Positions 1 to 6,377 of a stretch of 10,018 bases of DNA are shown piece by piece (within the stretch, counting starts at the first letter, position 1; every line of letters starts with the position of its first letter). The notes beneath the pieces were generated by a model. The model did not search any database. It saw only the letters and a program-made list of their open reading frames with translations, and had not been told where the DNA came from. Source of the DNA: Euryarchaeota archaeon UBA58 (GTDB lineage: Archaea > Thermoplasmatota > Poseidoniia > Poseidoniales > Thalassarchaeaceae); the NCBI GenBank assembly GCA_002498525.1, contig DAHR01000018.1, positions 57,787 to 67,804 of the forward strand. Direction: 5' to 3'. The position numbers were made by a program, and so were the translations under genes.

Positions 1-1092
1 GTGGCCCGTGGAGGCGATGTCATCGAGGCGGCCGCTGGCGTTCAGTTGGCTCTTCTCGACAAGACTGGAACGCTGACCACCGGCCGACCTCGGCTGGTCT
101 CGATAGCCCTTGCAGGGAATCAGACTGAGGAGAGCGTGCTGCGCATCGCAGCAGGTCTAGAACAGCGCAGCAATCACCCCTATGCGCGCACGCTCATCAC
201 CGCGGCAGCCGAGCACAGCGAGGATCTGACGGAGATATCGGAGATTGAGGACGGTGATGCCGGAGTCAGTGGCAACATGCATGGCTCGCCGGTCATCCTC
301 GGCCGCACAGATTGGTTGGTGGCCGAGGGAGTCAGAATCCCTCAAGAGATTGACAGCGCTCTGGCCGACAGCCGACAAGCAGGATACGGAGCCAGTGTTT
401 TGGCGATTGACGGCGAGGCTGTCGCCGCCTTCACCTTCGCCCATGACGACGCGCGCGAGGGTGTCAAAGAAATGCTCGAAATGCTGCAAAACCAGGGCAT
501 CAGCATCGAGATCCTCAGTGGCGATGAGCAAGCATCGGTCGAAGCCTTCGCCAGAGGTTTGGGGCTCGACCCATCGGTATGCCGAGGCAATGTCGACCCT
601 GAAGGGAAAGCGGCATGGGTCGCCGAGCGATCGAAACTCAGTCGGACGCTGATGGCAGGAGACGGATTCAACGATTCGGGGGCCCTCGCTGCAGCAGATG
701 TCGGAGTTGCAGTCGGCAGCGGTGAACAAGTCAATCTCGACGCTGCCGATGTACTGATTCCAGGAGAAGACCCTCGTGCCCTCGCCAACCTCATCGAGCT
801 GTCGAAGCGAACCAGAAAAGTCGTCAATGCGAACATCGCAATCTCGGTGGCGGTGACTCTGCTTCTCGTCGTCACCGCGCTCACTGGCATCAACACCAGC
901 ATCGCAGCAGGCATAGCGATCCACGAGGCGAGCGTCTTCCTGATCATCCTCAACGGCATGTTCGTCGCCGGCGCAGGAGGCAGGAGAGCGGGTGTTCTTC
1001 TGGACTTAGGAAAGGACCTGATTCGCGATATCCGCGAAGCCATTCAAGTGCTGTTTTCGACGATGAAGAGCAGCCCACCGTCGACCGCTTGA
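1..1092 (+). CDS. P1B-type heavy-metal-translocating P-type ATPase, C-terminal half (5' partial)
   Basis: This is the catalytic half of an ATP-driven membrane pump that exports a transition metal. The reading frame is open at base 1, and the first codons (ARGGDVIE) correspond to the internal stretch before the phosphorylation site, so the GTG at base 1 is not the start; the N-terminal metal-binding region and first membrane helices lie off the window. Visible motifs, numbered from base 1: DKTGTLT with the phosphorylated Asp20; the P1B-specific HP pair at His59-Pro60 in the nucleotide-binding domain; SGD in place of the usual TGD near residue 173; and GDGFND at 220-225. Two hydrophobic helices follow (about 280-300 and 303-325), the second carrying HEAS. 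That resembles the HEG-type motif of P1B-4 pumps more than the MxxSS of copper pumps, so the metal cannot be assigned. It ends in TGA, 25 bases before the zinc-ribbon gene, probably its operon partner. Confidence 0.92.
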   Translation: MARGGDVIEAAAGVQLALLDKTGTLTTGRPRLVSIALAGNQTEESVLRIAAGLEQRSNHPYARTLITAAAEHSEDLTEISEIEDGDAGVSGNMHGSPVILGRTDWLVAEGVRIPQEIDSALADSRQAGYGASVLAIDGEAVAAFTFAHDDAREGVKEMLEMLQNQGISIEILSGDEQASVEAFARGLGLDPSVCRGNVDPEGKAAWVAERSKLSRTLMAGDGFNDSGALAAADVGVAVGSGEQVNLDAADVLIPGEDPRALANLIELSKRTRKVVNANIAISVAVTLLLVVTALTGINTSIAAGIAIHEASVFLIILNGMFVAGAGGRRAGVLLDLGKDLIRDIREAIQVLFSTMKSSPPSTA

Positions 1093-1117
1093 TAACCACA
1101 GACACGGAGCGAGATGC

Positions 1118-1510
1118 ATGATGGACAAAGTCGAGATCGAGTCGAAGCACGCTCCGCCACTCGCAGAATGCGCGCACTGCGAGCACATGCTACCACCTGG
1201 TCTGGGCGAGATCATCTGCGAGGTCTGCGGCGCTGGATGCAGGGTTAGTCACGGGCCAACCGTCGAAGCGCTCATCGAAGAGAAAGTGCCCTGTCCTCAC
1301 TGCCACACAATCCTCGTCGCTGGAACCGACGAGCGTCCGATCGACCTCACCTGTGGGGCCTGCTCGGGTGGCTTCGCTCTCGTTGCGAAGGTCGTCAAAG
1401 TCGAGATCGATTGTCCTGGATGCGAGCGCACGCTTCGCATCCGACCGAAACCGGGGAAGCGTGAGTTGAATTGTCCAGCCTGCGAATCCGCTTTCCAAGT
1501 CACTTTTTAG
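1118..1510 (+). CDS. Small protein with three tandem zinc ribbons
   Basis: A 130-residue soluble protein built almost entirely from three CxxC...CxxC units: Cys18/21 with 34/37, Cys59/62 with 79/82, and Cys99/102 with 119/122. The last two units have identical spacing (16 residues between pairs, a 40-residue period), so they look like internal duplications; the first has a shorter 12-residue gap and an extra Cys41. Each unit should bind one zinc. The last, with its CPGC...LRI...CPAC...F pattern, resembles the zinc ribbons often appended to archaeal proteins. There is no signal peptide, membrane helix or enzymatic domain. The start is ATG 1118, with GGAG at 1106-1109 eight bases upstream; ATG 1121 is an alternative. 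It lies 25 bases after the metal ATPase gene and is probably co-transcribed. Function is unknown: a nucleic-acid or protein-binding adaptor is usual for such folds, and a metal-linked role is only suggested by position. Confidence 0.8.
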   Translation: MMDKVEIESKHAPPLAECAHCEHMLPPGLGEIICEVCGAGCRVSHGPTVEALIEEKVPCPHCHTILVAGTDERPIDLTCGACSGGFALVAKVVKVEIDCPGCERTLRIRPKPGKRELNCPACESAFQVTF

Positions 1511-1663
1511 ATGCGGATTCACGAAGTCATCAAAGGCTCTCACGTTGATTCTCAGCGCGCTGATGCGGCGCTGAAGAAAAGCGCTGAATCCCTCCTTCAA
1601 TCATCACAAATCAGGGTTCTTGAAATCCTTCGAGGGGGGGAGAGTGGTCATCTTTCAAAGTGA
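1511..1663 (+). CDS. Possible small protein, 50 residues, unknown function
   Basis: An ATG immediately follows the TAG of the zinc-ribbon gene with no gap (1510/1511), opening a 50-codon frame that ends in TGA. The predicted peptide begins MRIHEVIKG and has a probable amphipathic helix around residues 17-41 (ALKKSAESLL, then IRVLEILRGG). I do not recognise it. Favouring a gene: stop/start adjacency typical of translational coupling, and codons similar to its neighbours. Against: the short length and no separate ribosome site. The frame runs through a run of seven G's (1634-1640). If one G were absent, it would stay open to the TGA at 1707-1709, giving about 65 residues, so a sequencing error or slippage could hide the true end. 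Confidence 0.3.
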   Translation: MRIHEVIKGSHVDSQRADAALKKSAESLLQSSQIRVLEILRGGESGHLSK

Positions 1664-1666
1664 AAG
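1652..1666. repeat. Perfect inverted repeat (6-bp arms, 3-base centre)
   Basis: CTTTCA, AAG, TGAAAG. It lies at the end of the possible small ORF and in the gap before the coiled-coil gene. It could be a small RNA hairpin after the zinc-ribbon unit or a protein-binding site. No T-tract follows, so it is not a recognisable terminator. Confidence 0.4.
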
Positions 1667-1695
1667 TGGACGGCTCTGGCGGCATCAGAAAACGA

Positions 1696-1708
1696 CAGCC
1701 TATGGCTG
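1696..1708. repeat. Perfect inverted repeat (5-bp arms, 3-base centre)
   Basis: CAGCC, TAT, GGCTG, thirty bases after the previous inverted repeat in the same gap. It is short enough to arise by chance and is recorded because three inverted repeats lie in a row between 1652 and 1746. Confidence 0.35.
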
Positions 1709-1722
1709 AAAATCACCCTGCG

Positions 1723-1746
1723 CGCTCAAATACCCCAAATTGAGCG
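1723..1746. promoter_or_regulatory. Candidate promoter/operator of the coiled-coil gene
   Basis: CGCTCAA (1723-1729) and TTGAGCG (1740-1746) form a perfect 7-bp inverted repeat around ten bases that include the end of a TATA-like CAAATACC (1727-1734). The TATA-like centre lies about 35 bases before the GTG start, so a transcript starting 25 bases downstream would have a leader of about 10 bases carrying GGGGGA (1753-1758) as a ribosome site. The repeat could be a repressor site over the promoter. CCCCA (1733-1737) can also pair with TGGGG (1752-1756), which could mask the ribosome site if both were transcribed. All of this is inference from sequence pattern. Confidence 0.35.
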
Positions 1747-1765
1747 TCAACTGGGGGATGGGACC

Positions 1766-2866
1766 GTGAGTGAGAGCAAGTCGCCGAATGGTGGAGATGC
1801 CGACGGCATCGACGAACTCGCCGCTCTGCGTGAAGCCCACGTTCGCTCGGCAGCCTCAGCAATCGATTCTCTGGGCCGCGCTCGCGACCGTCTCGATGAC
1901 GAATCGAAACTCCGCTCAAGCATCCGCCGCGAGCGCCGACGCCGCGTCGCTGAGATGGGTGAGCGGGTCGAGGGGATGCGGGGCGCTCTGCGCAAGGCGA
2001 ACGACATTCTCTTTGAAGAGGAATTGCACCGAATCGAGGCCGATATGCGCGCCGAGTTGGAAGTCGAGATGGAGCGCCTTGAGACCGAGGCTTTGGAGCG
2101 CGAGGAGCGCCTTCTTCGCGAAGAGATGCTGCATAGACTTCGTCGCGAAGAGAACCGCCTGAGGGAACAACTGGATCTCGAACGCGACCGCCGAATCGAA
2201 GGCCACACAGGCAAGTTGCGTGAACGTCTCAAAACCGAGATGGAGACCGAGTTCTCGCGTCGCAAGGCCTTCCTTGCCGACCGACTCGATCTGGAAGCGT
2301 CGCAAGACCTCGACCGTATGCAGCGCCGCGTCGAAATGGACATTCGAGAAGCGGAGGAATCGAAGGTTCACAGGAAGGTCGAAGCCCATCGTTTGGCGCA
2401 GGAGATAGCCATGCGTGAGAAGCTTGCAGCGAGCCGAAAGAAGCACGAGGCGGAGTTGGAGAAGCAACTCGCAGCAGAATCGAAATCACTCGAGAAAGAG
2501 ATGATTTCAGACGTCGATGTCCGCCTCAAATCACTTGGCGAAGAGGCAGAAGCAGGAATGCTCGCACAACTCGACCGATGGTTCCGAGCCGAGCGCGAAA
2601 CCATGGAAACCGCACTGCATCTCAAGCGTCAGGAACTCGCTTTGGAACGCGAGGTCGAGATGGAACAGCGCTTGGCCGACAGTCGCAAGCAGCGCGAGGT
2701 CGAATTGAGTACCAAACTCGAGGAACAATTCGCCAAGAAAGCTGAATTGTCGAAGAAAGAAATCGAAGAGATGCTGAAGTCACTTGAAAATGAACTGAAA
2801 GTGAAATGGGAAGCAATTCTCATCGAAGCCCGCCAGTCTGCCTTCGAACGCTCTAATGGCAATTGA
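1766..2866 (+). CDS. Long, highly charged coiled-coil protein of unknown function
   Basis: A 366-residue protein that is nearly all predicted alpha-helical coiled coil from about residue 30 to the end, dominated by Glu, Arg, Lys and Leu in heptad-like patterns. There is no cysteine, signal peptide, membrane helix or recognisable catalytic domain. Composition changes along the chain: the first half is Arg-rich and Lys-poor (by hand count about 35 Arg and 6 Lys up to residue 184), while the second half has similar numbers of each (about 18 and 19). One Trp-containing segment (LDRWFRAERETME, near 271-283) may be a hinge. The start is GTG 1766, the first standard start codon in the open frame, with GGGGGA eight bases upstream. 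It converges on the parA gene. Possible roles include a filament, a scaffold or a DNA/membrane-organising protein. Resemblance to SMC or myosin rods would be expected from composition alone and is not evidence of homology. Confidence 0.83.
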   Translation: MSESKSPNGGDADGIDELAALREAHVRSAASAIDSLGRARDRLDDESKLRSSIRRERRRRVAEMGERVEGMRGALRKANDILFEEELHRIEADMRAELEVEMERLETEALEREERLLREEMLHRLRREENRLREQLDLERDRRIEGHTGKLRERLKTEMETEFSRRKAFLADRLDLEASQDLDRMQRRVEMDIREAEESKVHRKVEAHRLAQEIAMREKLAASRKKHEAELEKQLAAESKSLEKEMISDVDVRLKSLGEEAEAGMLAQLDRWFRAERETMETALHLKRQELALEREVEMEQRLADSRKQREVELSTKLEEQFAKKAELSKKEIEEMLKSLENELKVKWEAILIEARQSAFERSNGN

Positions 2867-2883
2867 TTCCATCGTGCCAGACA

Positions 2884-3831
2884 TCATTCTCGTTGGGCGA
2901 GAATGGTATCAATTCGGACAGAAGTTTCACGCGCGAGTTCCCAGTAAGCCACGCTGCCTGGATTAGATTTGTTCGGAGCCTGCCCGATGACAATCGGCGC
3001 CCCATCGAGCGGCGCCTCAGCGATAGCCACCAGCCGCGGGATCTCGGTTTCGAACAACCGATCTCCGAAGTGCTTGCGGGCCTGCTCGGCAACCGTCTCT
3101 GAAAGCCGACTTCGCTGCACCATCGTCAGCACGATCCCGAACAAGCGCAGCCCGGGATTGACCGCTTTTTGGACATCACGAACCGTGTTCATCAACTGGC
3201 TCATATTCTCCAGCGCATAGAATTCGGCCTGCACTGGAATCAGCACCCACTGCGCCGCAGCCAGTGCATTCACCGTCAGCAGACCGAGCGCAGCGGGGGT
3301 GTCGATGATGACTACATCGAAGTGGCCGACCGAGTCTTCCATCGCCATCCTCAGTCGATTCTCACGCCCGATTCTAGTCGCCAGATCGATCTCAACTCCA
3401 GCCAGGTCGAGGTCCGCAGGCAGCAACCAGAGATTTTCGATTTTGAGTTTTCTCGGAGCCCCTCGTTTTCGTTCGGGATGCTGTTTCTCGAAGGCCGCGC
3501 GCATCGCCTCGGTCAGATTCACCGGCCCCAGAACACATTGCGCCAAGCTCACTGGCGAGCCCTCCAAACCGCCCTTGAAGAGCTCATTCATGCTGGGCCC
3601 AAGCGTCTTCTTGTCGACCCCGAAAGTCGTCGCGATGTTGCCTTTGGGGTCGAGGTCGATGAGCAGCACTTTCCTCGCAGAAATACCCATCTCCTCGTTA
3701 CCGACCGCCAGAGCCGAAGCGAGATTCACAGCGGTCGTCGTCTTACCGACGCCACCCTTGTGATTGATGCAAGCGATCACGACGGGCCCAGTCATCGATT
3801 GAATCCTGAGGCCCATCGGCCTATCAGTCAT
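2884..3831 (-). CDS. ParA/Soj-type ATPase
   Basis: A deviant-Walker ATPase of the ParA/MinD superfamily. These dimerise on ATP and bind DNA or membrane to position chromosomes, plasmids or protein assemblies. In the 315 residues: the deviant Walker A KGGVGKTT at 25-32, with both signature lysines (Lys25 and Lys30); LLIDLDPKGN at 56-65, where the family usually has DPQGN; and Walker B FDVVIIDTP at 171-179, followed by the Soj-like ALGLLTVNAL. The start ATG 3831 lies inside the end of the YczE-type gene (8-base overlap), with GGAG nine bases upstream. ATG at residue 13, just before the first strand, is a possible shorter start. It is probably the last gene of the operon. No parB gene or obvious centromere repeats are in the window, so a role in positioning something other than the chromosome is possible. 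It is not a plasmid marker on its own. Confidence 0.93.
   Translation of the reverse strand: MTDRPMGLRIQSMTGPVVIACINHKGGVGKTTTAVNLASALAVGNEEMGISARKVLLIDLDPKGNIATTFGVDKKTLGPSMNELFKGGLEGSPVSLAQCVLGPVNLTEAMRAAFEKQHPERKRGAPRKLKIENLWLLPADLDLAGVEIDLATRIGRENRLRMAMEDSVGHFDVVIIDTPAALGLLTVNALAAAQWVLIPVQAEFYALENMSQLMNTVRDVQKAVNPGLRLFGIVLTMVQRSRLSETVAEQARKHFGDRLFETEIPRLVAIAEAPLDGAPIVIGQAPNKSNPGSVAYWELARETSVRIDTILAQRE
2885..2905. repeat. Perfect hairpin between convergent genes (8-bp stem, 5-base loop)
   Basis: CATTCTCG, TTGGG, CGAGAATG. On the plus strand it begins 18 bases after the stop of the coiled-coil gene; on the minus strand it covers the last codons and part of the stop of parA. Both transcripts could fold it. 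No T-run follows on either strand, so it is more likely a 3'-end stabiliser or processing structure than a classic terminator. Confidence 0.6.
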
Positions 3832-4498
3832 CGCTTACTTCTCCAAGGCGTCCAGCGAGATTCAGACAGATGGCAACGACTGGACCTATCAGGAAAGCGA
3901 AGATGAAGGTCCCGATCCAGAAAGTTCCGCCGAGCGCCCAACCGATGAGCAATACAGTGATTTCGATGCCGCCACGGACCCGCCCAATAGGAAATCCAGT
4001 GATGCGCTGAAGCCCGGTCATCGTACCGTCACGAGGGCCGGGGCCGAGGTTCGCAGTCAGATACAAGCCACTACCAATTCCAACGAGAATCACGCCGATC
4101 ACGACTTGCACAATCCCGCCTGTGAGGGTTACGGGAGTTGGCAGATACGGCAACATGTACTCAATCGCCGCAGCGATCAGAATCGCATTCAGAATCGTCC
4201 CGAGGCCCGGCTTCTCACGAAGAGGGATCCAGAATCCCAGAACGAGCACGCTGACGAGGAAGGTTGTCTGACCGATCGACCAACCGATTTTGAGCGAAAT
4301 CCCCTCAGCCAAGACCGTCCAAGGCGCATTACCGATACCGGCGGCTATCAACACCGCGTCGCCGGTACCGAATATCCACAGTCCAGCAATCAGAATGACC
4401 AACGTCGAAATCTTCGGACGAAGCGTCATCGCATCGGCCGCACTCCACCAAGTCATTGGCACTTTCTTCGCCGGCCGAAGCATGCCGAGTAGTCTCAC
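3824..4498 (-). CDS. YczE/YitT-like multi-pass membrane protein
   Basis: A 224-residue hydrophobic protein with five or six membrane helices (roughly 32-52, 72-93, 100-120, 126-148, 173-193, 195-215). Family-like motifs are GNAPWTVLAEGISLKIG (56-72), PLREKPGLGTILNA in the middle, and a second half with GLYLTANLGPGPRDG, GFPIGRVRGGIE and GWALGGTFWIGT. These match the YczE group (COG2364) of uncharacterised inner-membrane proteins; the two similar GxGPxD-like segments suggest an internal duplication. Substrate and function are unknown. The chosen start is GTG 4498, because a TATA-like box sits about 25 bases upstream, as expected for a leaderless archaeal mRNA; ATG codons at residues 6 and 15 are alternatives. 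It begins 29 bases after pirin and overlaps parA by 8 bases, so translation of the pair may be coupled. Confidence 0.85.
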   Translation of the reverse strand: MRLLGMLRPAKKVPMTWWSAADAMTLRPKISTLVILIAGLWIFGTGDAVLIAAGIGNAPWTVLAEGISLKIGWSIGQTTFLVSVLVLGFWIPLREKPGLGTILNAILIAAAIEYMLPYLPTPVTLTGGIVQVVIGVILVGIGSGLYLTANLGPGPRDGTMTGLQRITGFPIGRVRGGIEITVLLIGWALGGTFWIGTFIFAFLIGPVVAICLNLAGRLGEVSDD

Positions 4499-4520
4499 AG
4501 AATCGGATTAGTGATTGTGA

Positions 4521-4526
4521 CTTAAA
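4521..4526 (-). promoter_or_regulatory. TATA-like box before the YczE-type gene
   Basis: TTTAAG on the minus strand, centred about 25 bases before the GTG at 4498 and just after the pirin stop. This spacing is what an archaeal promoter giving a leaderless transcript would show. It would be an internal promoter letting the membrane-protein and parA genes be expressed without pirin. Pattern only. Confidence 0.35.
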
Positions 4527-4527
4527 C

Positions 4528-5385
4528 TCAAGCGAAGATGCCGTTGTTGAAGTCGGAAATCGCTTGATGAATTTCTTCTTCAGTATTCATCACGAAAGGA
4601 CCGTATCTGGCGATAGGTTCGTCGATCTCCGGGCCGGCCAAAAGCAGAATTTCTGACTCAATTTCAGCTTCTTCAGCAACACTGAGTCGAATGCTGTCCC
4701 CATCCGTCAGAATACCTAATTGGCCGTCGTGCAAGGGCTTACCCTCGATTGAAAGATTACCCTTGAAACAGTAGACCATGCCATTGATTCCGCTTTCGAG
4801 TTGCTGGGTTATCGAGCCTCCTGGCTTCAGGGTGAGGTGCAGAAATGTGATGGGAATCACTGTATCGATGACGGCTGATTCCCCGAGGCAATTTCCGGCG
4901 ATTATTCTAGCCTCGACCAGACCATCATCGGTTTTGACATGAGGAATCTCACTCGCTGGAATATCCTGGTATCGCGGTTCCATCATCTTGTCAGCAGCCG
5001 GCAGATTTACCCAGATCTGGAAACCGTGCATCATGCCACCGGATTCGAGAAAATCTTCAGGTGGTAATTCAGAGTGAATCACTCCGCGACCAGCCGTCAT
5101 CCACTGAACATCACCCGGTCCCAATTCGCCAGTATTGCCAACCGAATCCCCATGACCGATTTTGCCTTCCAACAGGTAAGTCACCGTCTCGAATCCTCGA
5201 TGCGGATGGGCCGGAGCGCCAATCGCCCCACCCGGTGGCCAATCGATTGGGCCCATCTCATCGAGTAGCAGGAAAGGGCTTGTGAGTGAGCCCATCGGTG
5301 TTGGACGACGAACCGGAAAACCACCACCCTCAAGCATTCGGTGAGTCGGTACAGTAGTCCGTAGTCTACGCTTTTCGGTCATCAT
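4528..5385 (-). CDS. Pirin family protein (bicupin)
   Basis: A 285-residue two-cupin protein of the pirin family. Members bind one iron or other metal, and several bacterial pirins act as quercetin dioxygenases or redox-sensitive regulators. The N-terminal cupin holds the whole metal site: His60 and His62 in HPHRGFETVTYLLEG, and His104 and Glu106 in GVIHSE, matching the known three-His one-Glu set. The usual C-terminal block GPFVMNTEEEI is intact. The second cupin (about 160-265) lacks metal ligands, as is normal. The start ATG 5385 overlaps the stop of the preceding reductase gene (ATGA), with GGGGGG three bases upstream; ATG 5382 is an alternative with better spacing. Pairing with a hydroquinone reductase suggests a role in aromatic or quinone oxidation and detoxification. 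The enzymatic activity cannot be read from sequence. Confidence 0.95.
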   Translation of the reverse strand: MMTEKRRLRTTVPTHRMLEGGGFPVRRPTPMGSLTSPFLLLDEMGPIDWPPGGAIGAPAHPHRGFETVTYLLEGKIGHGDSVGNTGELGPGDVQWMTAGRGVIHSELPPEDFLESGGMMHGFQIWVNLPAADKMMEPRYQDIPASEIPHVKTDDGLVEARIIAGNCLGESAVIDTVIPITFLHLTLKPGGSITQQLESGINGMVYCFKGNLSIEGKPLHDGQLGILTDGDSIRLSVAEEAEIESEILLLAGPEIDEPIARYGPFVMNTEEEIHQAISDFNNGIFA

Positions 5386-6377
5386 GATCCCCCCGAGAGT
5401 GCTTCTCGCCCATGCGGTTCATTCCAGTCTAATTCCGGTCCAATCGAAACCACACGAAACGGGTTGATGCTGGTATGAGACCACTTGTAATGCCATTTTA
5501 TGTGTGTCCAATCGCAGGTCTCGGCGATGCCATGAATCTGGAAAATATCGCGTAAATATCCCCAGACATTGGGCATGTCGACGATTCGATTGCGATCGCA
5601 TTTGAAGTGGGTATGATAGACCAGATCGAATCGAATCAGAGTCGGCCAAAGACAGATGTCAGCTTCAGTCAAGGTATCGCCAAGCAGATATCGATGCTCG
5701 CCGAGCAGCGACTCGAGTTCGTCGAGTCGACCAAAAAGCGTCCCAACGGCGTCTTCGTAAGCGTCTTGAGTCCGAGCGAATCCAGCCTTGTAGACACCAT
5801 TGTTCAGCGACTCATAATTGGCATCAATCATCGCATCGATTTCATTCACCAACTCGCTAGGAAGCAGTGGCGAGGTCCGCGAGTCATCTTCCCCTTTCAG
5901 AAGAGAATGGTGAGTATTCAACATTCGAATGATCTCGCGACTCTCATTGTTGACGATGGTATCGTGAATTTTGTCCCACAGCACCGGAACCGTGCCGATG
6001 CCAGCGAAATCAGGATCGGCAGCGAGGTAGAGTTGCTGGATTCCGGAATAACCGTGTAAATGATCTTCAGAAGCGCCTGGCTCATCTGCATTGAATACCC
6101 ATGAACCGTCATTTTCCATCCGCCAGTCGACAACCGAAACCGAGATCGAATCTTCGAGACCGAGCAAGGAGCGAACCAGCATCACTCGATGCGCCCATGG
6201 ACAGGCGTGAGAGATGTAGATGTGGTAGCGCCCAAGCTCGGGAAGGTGAGGTGTACTTCCATCAGTGCTCAGTGACGAGCGGAATTCTGATTTTTTGCGG
6301 TCAAATTTCCCCGAATCTCCAGCCGCTCTCCAGGCCTTCATCTGGTCGACAGCAGCCGCAGGTCCAAGTTCATTCAA
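5382..6377 (-). CDS. Glutathionyl-hydroquinone reductase-like protein (Xi-class GST; YqjG/ECM4/PcpF family)
   Basis: Relatives reduce glutathionyl-hydroquinones, releasing hydroquinone through a catalytic cysteine. The 331-residue length is normal. Residues 45-155 form the thioredoxin-like domain: CPWAHR with nucleophile Cys59, TVPVLWDK with the cis-proline at 129-136, and NNES at 143-146, which holds the glutathione gamma-glutamyl group in relatives. The helical domain follows, with GVYKAGFA and LGDTLTEADICLWPTLIRFD, and the usual C-terminal HIKWHY and INPFRVVSIGP segments. All catalytic features appear intact. The start is TTG 6377, with GGGGGG nine bases upstream (6387-6392); ATG at residue 13 is an alternative, and an in-frame TGA at 6398-6400 excludes a much longer product. 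The gene is first in a likely operon with pirin. Two sampled 60-base lines within it (5581 and 5881) are 43% GC, lower than sampled lines of the ATPase and infB. The thiol cofactor is uncertain in an archaeon. Confidence 0.94.
   Translation of the reverse strand: MNELGPAAAVDQMKAWRAAGDSGKFDRKKSEFRSSLSTDGSTPHLPELGRYHIYISHACPWAHRVMLVRSLLGLEDSISVSVVDWRMENDGSWVFNADEPGASEDHLHGYSGIQQLYLAADPDFAGIGTVPVLWDKIHDTIVNNESREIIRMLNTHHSLLKGEDDSRTSPLLPSELVNEIDAMIDANYESLNNGVYKAGFARTQDAYEDAVGTLFGRLDELESLLGEHRYLLGDTLTEADICLWPTLIRFDLVYHTHFKCDRNRIVDMPNVWGYLRDIFQIHGIAETCDWTHIKWHYKWSHTSINPFRVVSIGPELDWNEPHGREALSGGS

Noticed and set aside
157..1043. Long open frames antisense to the metal ATPase
   Set aside because: They lie wholly opposite a gene with clear P-type motifs, show low-complexity Ser/Arg-rich translations and match no family; they are shadows of GC-rich codons.
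1644..1709. 21-codon GTG frame directly after the seven-G run
   Set aside because: Too short to support on its own; mentioned only as the possible continuation of the small ORF at 1511.
1747..2467. Long minus-strand frames opposite the coiled-coil gene, rich in Arg and Ser
   Set aside because: These are the reverse reading of Glu/Arg/Leu-rich codons. The plus-strand product has a coherent heptad-like pattern and a ribosome site.
2884..3831. ParA as evidence for an integrated plasmid or mobile element
   Set aside because: There is no replication protein, parB, integrase, attachment site or flanking repeat, and ParA-like ATPases are common on archaeal chromosomes.
3169..3906. 245-codon plus-strand frame opposite parA
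   Set aside because: It is antisense to intact Walker motifs, crosses the start of the next gene and has no recognisable domain.
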